Below, one piece after another: positions 57,963-64,000 of a stretch of DNA of 64,000 bases. The translations under genes were made by a program, and so were the position numbers. The DNA is from Gnetum montanum (Eukaryota > Streptophyta > Gnetopsida > Gnetales > Gnetaceae). Position 1 is the first letter of the stretch. Each line of letters begins with the position of its first letter. Location of the stretch: contig MNCI01018178.1 in NCBI GenBank assembly GCA_015680685.1, forward strand, positions 342,308 through 406,307, in the 5' to 3' direction. Under the pieces are notes generated by a model. That model saw only the letters and a program-made list of their open reading frames with translations, was not told the origin of the DNA and made no database searches.

Positions 57963-58149
57963 TACCCCCACAACTGAATGAAAACTCATCCTCAAGTTCT
58001 TTTACAAAATTGAGAAGGTATGGGATTATTAACTAACCTTTCACACGCAAAATAGACTAACTTGACAAAAAGGGAGTGCCTGAGTGTACAAATTAACACA
58101 TTACAAAAAATGGTGGTGTTCATGACATAAAATTAAACACCATGATATG

Positions 58150-61071
58150 ACTCTTCAAAATTGGATAGCACATTCCTTGATGATGTGAATTTTGATGGAG
58201 AAGATTAGATAGTCCTAGGTGGTGGTTGCTCCTAAGGTTTTAAGGGACCTTTACCAACTTCACACATGTGCAGTGGTCAAGGTGGCTATGGTTGTTTTTC
58301 TACTACTGTAACTTTTGGCTGGAGGTGAAAAGCATCCAATAGTACTTTCATTTTCTCCTTCTTACTTCTAGGATCACGCCCCATCCATGTAGCTTTGCCA
58401 ATGTGGGTCAAAATGGGCACATCTCAGGGACATAGAATTATTGGAAATAGCTCCTTTGCATTGATAAACTAGGCAGTGAATTATTTGTGTTCAATGTTAA
58501 ATGCTCTAACTATATCCTTCAGCTTTTGGTAATCACTCATCCATTTGGCTAGGTTCTTAGTAGTTGATCATTGATCTATGAATTATGCTATGAGAAATTC
58601 AAGTTTAGTGTTTGCAGTCTCAAGCTTCTGCTTAGTGTCTTTATGGTTCTTGAACTCTACCTCATATAGCAAATATGAGCTAGCCACTTGTTTTTCTAAC
58701 TTTGACCATGGTCATCCAACAATCAGCATAGCTAGGTTCTCATAACAAAGGTCAACCAACTTCATGTACTCTATCATTTCTTTTATCTACAACTCCTTTA
58801 GGTGGATCTCTATTTTATTACAAGCATCAATCACATCAATGATGGGCTACCAAACTTCTTTTCCTTGTTAGAGTTGTTGAAGAGCTTCATTTATTTAGAT
58901 GTGCTTCTCATTTACTTCCTTCTATAGGCCAATCTAGTTTCTATAGTGGTTTTTAACTTTTTCAAACTTCAAAGCTTCATTTTTCTAGGTGACAATCTTA
59001 ATAGAAAATTTCTAGTGCAAGGCATGAACTTCCTTCATTGACAAATTTTGATTTTCTACAGTCAATTTCCTTAATTCCACATTCACCCTAGCTAGCTACT
59101 CTTGCTGTTAATGAATGAACTCTTTCATTTGTTATTTTTGGTCATCAACATTATGAGGTGATGATTTTTTTTGATTAGTGTTTCATTATCTTGGTGCATC
59201 TAAGCTAGGTTCTTCTGAATTGAATACGTTTTTTCCTCTAGTATAGACTAGATGAAGTTGGCCATCACTACTTCCTTCTCAGCCTTCCTGAATCATTCTT
59301 GAAGCTATTGAAATGCTTCATCTTTGGTTATTGTTGGGCTGAGAAGTGTAGGATTAGTAAGGTGGGCATGTAATTTGGCAACCTCTACATCCAAGTGTTG
59401 ATTTTTGCTTGAGTTGTTTCAAGTTTCCCCTCCAAGATAATGCATTTGATCCTTGCTTCCAGTAGTTTTGATTGGTTGCAGTGATGTTATCTGAAAAATT
59501 AAAGATATCTGAAATCGATCGTCTGATCCCCACCAATTGATCTAATAATTCTTCATGTTGGGCTAAATTTAGTTTCTCACTAATGATTCCTATGGATTTT
59601 TGCAAATCTTGAAGTTCAAATACATCTAGTATAGACACCGTAGATGCATTAAGTGCTTCAGCGACATGGTCAATAACTACTTTAGTTGCAGTCTCTTGCC
59701 CTTGGTGCTACATCATTAGGATGGTAGCCCCTTCACCTTCCTCCAAATGCACCAAGGAGGTAGCATTCTTAGATATTTCTAGGAATAAATGGTGTTGTGA
59801 TAGTGACACCATCATCTCTTAAGCATTAGGATCAAACCTCGCAAGCAATTGCATTCATTGGATAGAGAATATTGGTCCACCCCTCTTCATTTAGCTAATT
59901 TTTTAAGCTATCTCATTAAGGTAACTTATTATTAGTTAATACATAGATGGATTTGCACTACTCATCCCTGCATGCTACTCTTGCTCAGGCAAGAGTTGCT
60001 CTCAGATTTTTCATACACACTCAATGGCTACACTGACCTCCGATGTTGTTTCTTGAGTTGCTCCTCTTCTTGAATTGTAGTTAGCATCTTTTCCTTCATG
60101 ATTTTAGACCATGATGCCAAAGGAGCATGCCTAATTATGTCATTCACATAGCAAATGATTCATGTTATTTTGTAAAGTTTCTAAATGAGGCACAAAAAGG
60201 GTAGGGTTTTCCTTCCACGTTCATTTTCCTTAAAATGCTTCTTGATCTCTAAATAGATTAGTTATGGAAGGTTTATAGAAAATCTTCTACTTAGAGTGAC
60301 ACATGATTGGGCAGAAAAATTGATCACCTTGCTGGGCCTCACCATGGAATTGAGGTGATAGGCTACAATTTTAAAGTAGATGTGTTCCGTCAGTGTGAGC
60401 ATGCCATACTCCTTACGATTGACCCCGTGAAACTGCTGAGTCCACTCCTTTTTGGCCTTAGGATCACCTTTTTTTAATAGCTCTACCAACTATGTCCCAA
60501 TATCAAGTAACCCTAGTGCCTATGTGATAGCCTTAACCGAGTAGGACACCTATATATCCTTGATTTTCACTGAGGACCTAGGCCTTCTATTGTTCTAGAA
60601 GAGATATGTCTCTCCCATGTACCATTCTCCACTGGATGTGATGATTGGCCACATGGGAGAGGTTTGCAATTGTGTTTTCACTATTGCTATAGCTTTCTCT
60701 AGGAATGACCTAAAGCTTATTTCCTAGAGGACTGAGTGTTGAGCCTCTCAGGACTTAATGATATCAAGGCAAGCTTGAGTTAAAGTGACTTCAAGCATTG
60801 ACACAAGTCTCGGTGCATCCCCTTGCTATGATTGCTCTATGGGTACTTTTTCTTTTGGAATTTGTCAAACAGCTTTCATTTTGGGCTTCTCACAAAGAAG
60901 TCCTATTGCATGGATTTCCTCTAGCACTTCTTAGGCTTATTCTTGTTGGAAATTCTTGAGCTTACCTCCAATAATTGCAAGATCAAAGAGTGGGGTGATT
61001 TGGACAAATGGTTGGGAAGTTAAGGGCTCTAGAAGGTTTTGGGCTCTAAAAAAATGGCAAAAACTCTCCAT
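58150..61071 (-). pseudogene. Extra 3' ORF (env-like position) of element H
   Basis: From ATG 61071 (MESFCHFFRAQNLLEPLTSQ): FRSFLEKAIAIVKTQLQTSP at about 60700, DPKAKKEWTQQFHGV and MLTLTEHIYFKIVAYHLNSM at 60460-60350, ALNASTVSILDVFELQDLQK at about 59650, coiled-coil stretches (59640-58500), and a C-terminal LFPIILCP-stop-DVPILTHIG then WMGRDPRSKKEKMKVLL at 58450-58340. It matches the blocks of element E (13376-16110). Stops interrupt it. No transmembrane segment or signal peptide seen; a structural or nucleic-acid-related role is as likely as an envelope. Unknown function. Confidence 0.6.
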
Positions 61072-61113
61072 GTGTTATGAGGAAAATGACAAAAATTTCT
61101 AAGTATGCGGTGA

Positions 61114-61121
61114 TATATATA
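61114..61121 (-). promoter_or_regulatory. TATA-like box upstream of the extra ORF in element H
   Basis: tatatata on minus, 43 bases before the ATG at 61071. Could serve a separate transcript for this ORF; it could also be chance in AT-rich sequence. Confidence 0.3.
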
Positions 61122-61259
61122 GGATGTTGCACTATGTTAATGAGGCCTTGTCGATCCAACTATTGACAACCATAGACAATCATTGACTTTGATCAAACTT
61201 GCAAAATACAAAGAGTTTTTGAATCAAATTAGGATCAAATGAAAGCTTAAAAGGCCAAG

Positions 61260-62460
61260 AACAATATGAAAATATGAGAAGAGGGTGCTGGAGCTCATAA
61301 ATTTGGAAAAGATGGAGAAAAATGATTCAGGGTATGAATGAAATAAAAGGTTAAGGAGCACTAAGAGGAATACACAATGAAATATGTGAAAGATAGAATT
61401 GTGGCAATGTCTAAGATAAGGAACCTTAACTAACTAAACTAAGAGCTATGCACGTGGGTCCTCCACATAGCAGGCTCATGTCCTTGTTGCCCTTGCATAA
61501 CCTCAACTAAGGAGTCCATGAATCCCATAGATGATTAATGATCATGAAATGTTAAGGATCAACCAAAATGAATCTACCTAAGAATTCAAACACATCTGAT
61601 CAAGACATAGTTTATAACATAGAACCTAGCAGTGAGGTGAGTTATGATAACATGGAAGGATGATAGAGAAGGTCGAATGGAATTCTAAATTAAGGTCATA
61701 AGAAGTCCCTTGTGGAATTTGTGTCTAAAATGACCTGAGAAGATCCATCCTTGGTCTAGAACAAAACTTGCCATTTTTAGTGACTTTGCATCATCACTCT
61801 AAGATCAATCCACCCACATAAGACATGAGAGTGCTTCCACAAAAAAACCAGCATTCCATAAAGAGAAGAAAAGAGAGAAGTAGGAAGTGAGAGAGGGCCT
61901 TAGCTAGAGGGGACCTTTAGGCATGGGTGCATGACTTTCTAGTCTCATAACCAATGCTTGTAGCCCATTTATTTCTCTAAGGGGTGTGCTTTGAATTTCC
62001 ATTGTTTTTTTAAAAAAATTTGGATGGGAACCACACCATGCAAAGATGTATTCTTTTATTGTGTCTAAGGGGTGTGCTTTGAATTTCCATCATTTTTTAG
62101 ATGGAAACCACACCATGTAAAGGCTTTATTTGACTTCTTATTAGCCAGTGAAATGGAAATGGTAAGAAGTCTGTGAAAAACACTCAAGCAAGTAGAAGAG
62201 TACAAAGGGTATTAAGTTCCCTTGAAGTCACACCCTTTACAAACCTTTGAATCCTTCCTAATTTCATAACTACTAAGGTCACCAATTGATTAAAAATTTC
62301 TTTAATGGAAAGTACCTTAAATTCCTAGAACAAAGAAAATCAAAGAGATTATTGGATGGGTAGATGACATGGACTCACTACCTATTCTATGAAAAATAAA
62401 CCATGTCATAGTCATCAAACATTAGAATTCAAAAATAGAAACCAAACATCGACAATCACA
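61260..62460 (-). other. Conserved noncoding block, element H
   Basis: Anchors: gggtcctccacatagcaggct (61446, three mismatches to D), cataaccaatgcttgtagcc (61948), ggggtgtgctttgaatttcc (61980 and again near 62070, a local duplication) and cccttgaagtcacaccctt (62220). No ORF. Confidence 0.7.
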
Positions 62461-62579
62461 ATATGAAGCACAAACCATCATTAGTAAACAACAACAACAA
62501 CACTGTGACCTGTGGCAATAAAGTAGTTTTTATTAGCAAAAATAAGGAAATATCACACTTGAACAAAATAAAATCAATG

Positions 62580-63990
62580 TTGCAAGGGCATTGCACAGAC
62601 CAAATGACATCTTACAATATGCAAAAGTCCCTTAGGGACTCGTGAATGTTGTTTTGGCTTGATCTTCTAGTGCAATTTGGATTTGGTTATAGCCACTATA
62701 ACCATCCAAGAAGCTATAATAACAATGCCTGAATATGGTGTTCAACACTTGATCCATAAATGGAAATGGGAAATGATCTTTAAATGTTATCATATTCAAC
62801 AGCTTGAAGTTAATGCAAACCTCCCACTTGCCACCTTTCTTTGACATAATCACAAGTGGGCTAATCCACTTACTATCCACAATGGGATACATGAACCCTA
62901 CCTTGAGGAGTTGTTCAATTTCCTCCTTAACAATCTACTTCAATTTGGGATTCAGCTACCTCTACCGGTGCCTTCTAGGCTTCATGGCTAAGCTAGTGTA
63001 AATGTGATGCTAGCATATACTTGGATCGATTCTTGTTAGCTTAGGATATGAACAAGCAAAGGTTGTTGGCCATTTATTAACCACCTTTAATAGCTTTTCT
63101 TTTTGTTCAAGAGTAATTTTGACATTAATTATGATTGGTTTTCCATTGTTTAAAAATGCATATTCCATGCTAGCCAATAAAGTGTTTGGCTCTAGGGGCT
63201 CCTGCTTGAAGTTATAAGGGATTTCCAACTCTCCCCGATAGGTATCATCATCTTCATCAAAGAGTTAGGGATGAACTTGTTCAAGTTTATTCATGCCTTC
63301 AACATAAGCACATGTTAGGCTCTTAGTTGGTTCCATGCATAATGTGCTACTATCTAAGTTAGCTATCAACCACTAGGTGCCCTCCTATTTTGTGGTTGTT
63401 GTGTATAGGCACCATTAAATATTGATTTTATATGCACACTGATTGCATGCTTTAATATATGTACTTTTGATGGACCAAATCTTTTGCATGCAAGTACATC
63501 CATTATCGCTATACATGATGCATGGAATGCACTTCTTCTCTATCTTACCCAATTCATTTTCTTTGGAGATTTCCAAAGAGAGATCCCTTATGCCCATACG
63601 TGCATTGACCATGCTTAACTAAGCTCTTCCCATAATGATGGGGAAGTCACCTTTGCAATTTTCAACCTTGATCACCAAAAAATCAATAGGATAGGACCAC
63701 CCACAAATATGATTATAATGTCCTCTACTAATCCCAGAGGGATAGTAATTGAATGATCTACCAATTCTAGATTAATGTTTCTCTTCTTGAAAGGTGGTAG
63801 GTTCCAGGCCTTGTACATGCCATGGGAGATGAGATTAACTCTAGAATGAAAGTCAAGAAGAGCCTTACATGGCTCATATATAGCGATCTACAGGTAAATA
63901 AGTGGACTTCTTGGGTCATATCTTTTCATGGGAAGATTGCTAGCCTTGATCTAGTTGGAAACAACATGAGTTAGCATCACAATGCAAATT
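62580..63990 (-). pseudogene. Protease and RT N-terminal half, element H
   Basis: Protease at 63990-63600: ALLDFHSRVNLI (active-site Asp kept, following Gly lost) and DFLVIKVENCKGDFPIIMGR. Linker, then the RT start MEYAFLNNGKPIIINVKITL (63170), LTRIDPSIC, PIVDSKWISPLVIMSKKGGK, CINFKLLNMITFKDHFPFPF and FLDGYSGYNQIQIALEDQ, then MSFGLCNALAT at about 62600. Sequence then jumps into the noncoding block, so the catalytic Asp-Asp box is absent. Athila-type by motif spacing. Confidence 0.82.
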
Positions 63991-64000
63991 TGAGGCGACG

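Larger units (their letters stand above)
57066..64000 (-). mobile_element. Athila-like element H, 3' portion (right end outside window)
   Basis: 3' LTR 57066-57962, PPT side taccccca, extra ORF (58150-61071), conserved noncoding block (61260-62460), then a jump into the middle of RT, RT N-terminus and protease to the window edge. RNase H and integrase are missing between 62460 and 62590. Gag and 5' LTR would lie to the right. Confidence 0.85.

Noticed and set aside
1-64000. Active host gene, organellar insert or bacterial transfer
   Set aside because: No intact long frame, tRNA/rRNA or operon-like organisation; every domain recognised is retroelement-derived.

Overview
The window is repeat-dense DNA from a land plant, probably a seed plant with a large genome. 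Every recognisable coding segment belongs to a plant-type LTR retrotransposon: two giant Ogre/Tat-like Ty3-gypsy elements (extra archaeal-type RNase H, 1.7-kb LTRs) and five or six Athila-like elements (about 850-bp LTRs, primer-binding sites near tRNA-Asp, an extra ORF behind integrase). There is also a LINE-like 3' tail. I see no functional host gene, tRNA, rRNA or CRISPR array. Nearly all reading frames carry stops and frameshifts, and LTR pairs differ by roughly 8-13% in stretches compared by eye, so these are old insertions.

Layout. 1-11332: 5' part of Ogre-like element 1 (minus strand, runs off the left edge), inserted in an Athila-like element whose 5' LTR is 11964-12807. That element sits in a plus-strand relative whose 3' LTR is 16315-17190. 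17191-18309, 24030-24242 and 50085 to about 54.6 kb are one old host locus, split by two insertions. Element D is 18315-24024 (target duplication CCCAA on both sides). Element C is 24248-50084 (duplication attgt/actgt). Inside C lies complete Ogre-like element 2, 25350-44712 (19.4 kb, perfect duplication GCCTT). 55.16-57.06 kb is a plus-strand gag plus LTR (G), and that LTR is interrupted at 57066 by element H, which runs off the right edge.

How parts fit. Comparing the deleted Athila-like copies gives the order 5'LTR-PBS-gag-protease-RT-RNaseH-integrase-conserved noncoding block-extra ORF-PPT-3'LTR. The Ogre-like order is 5'LTR-PBS-tandem-repeat leader-gag-protease-[spliced gene on the opposite strand]-RT-RNaseH-aRNaseH-integrase-PPT-3'LTR.

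Most interesting signals: (1) an opposite-strand, multi-exon gene between protease and RT in both Ogre-like elements, with matching exon order and splice sites and an N-terminal region resembling HAD/FCP1-type phosphatases; (2) a U5 hairpin in the Athila-like LTRs whose two arms change together between families; (3) rapidly changing palindromic cassettes just upstream of the LTR TATA box; (4) element-specific short words repeated across the noncoding parts of each Ogre-like element. All reading was by eye; no alignment, search or folding program was run.
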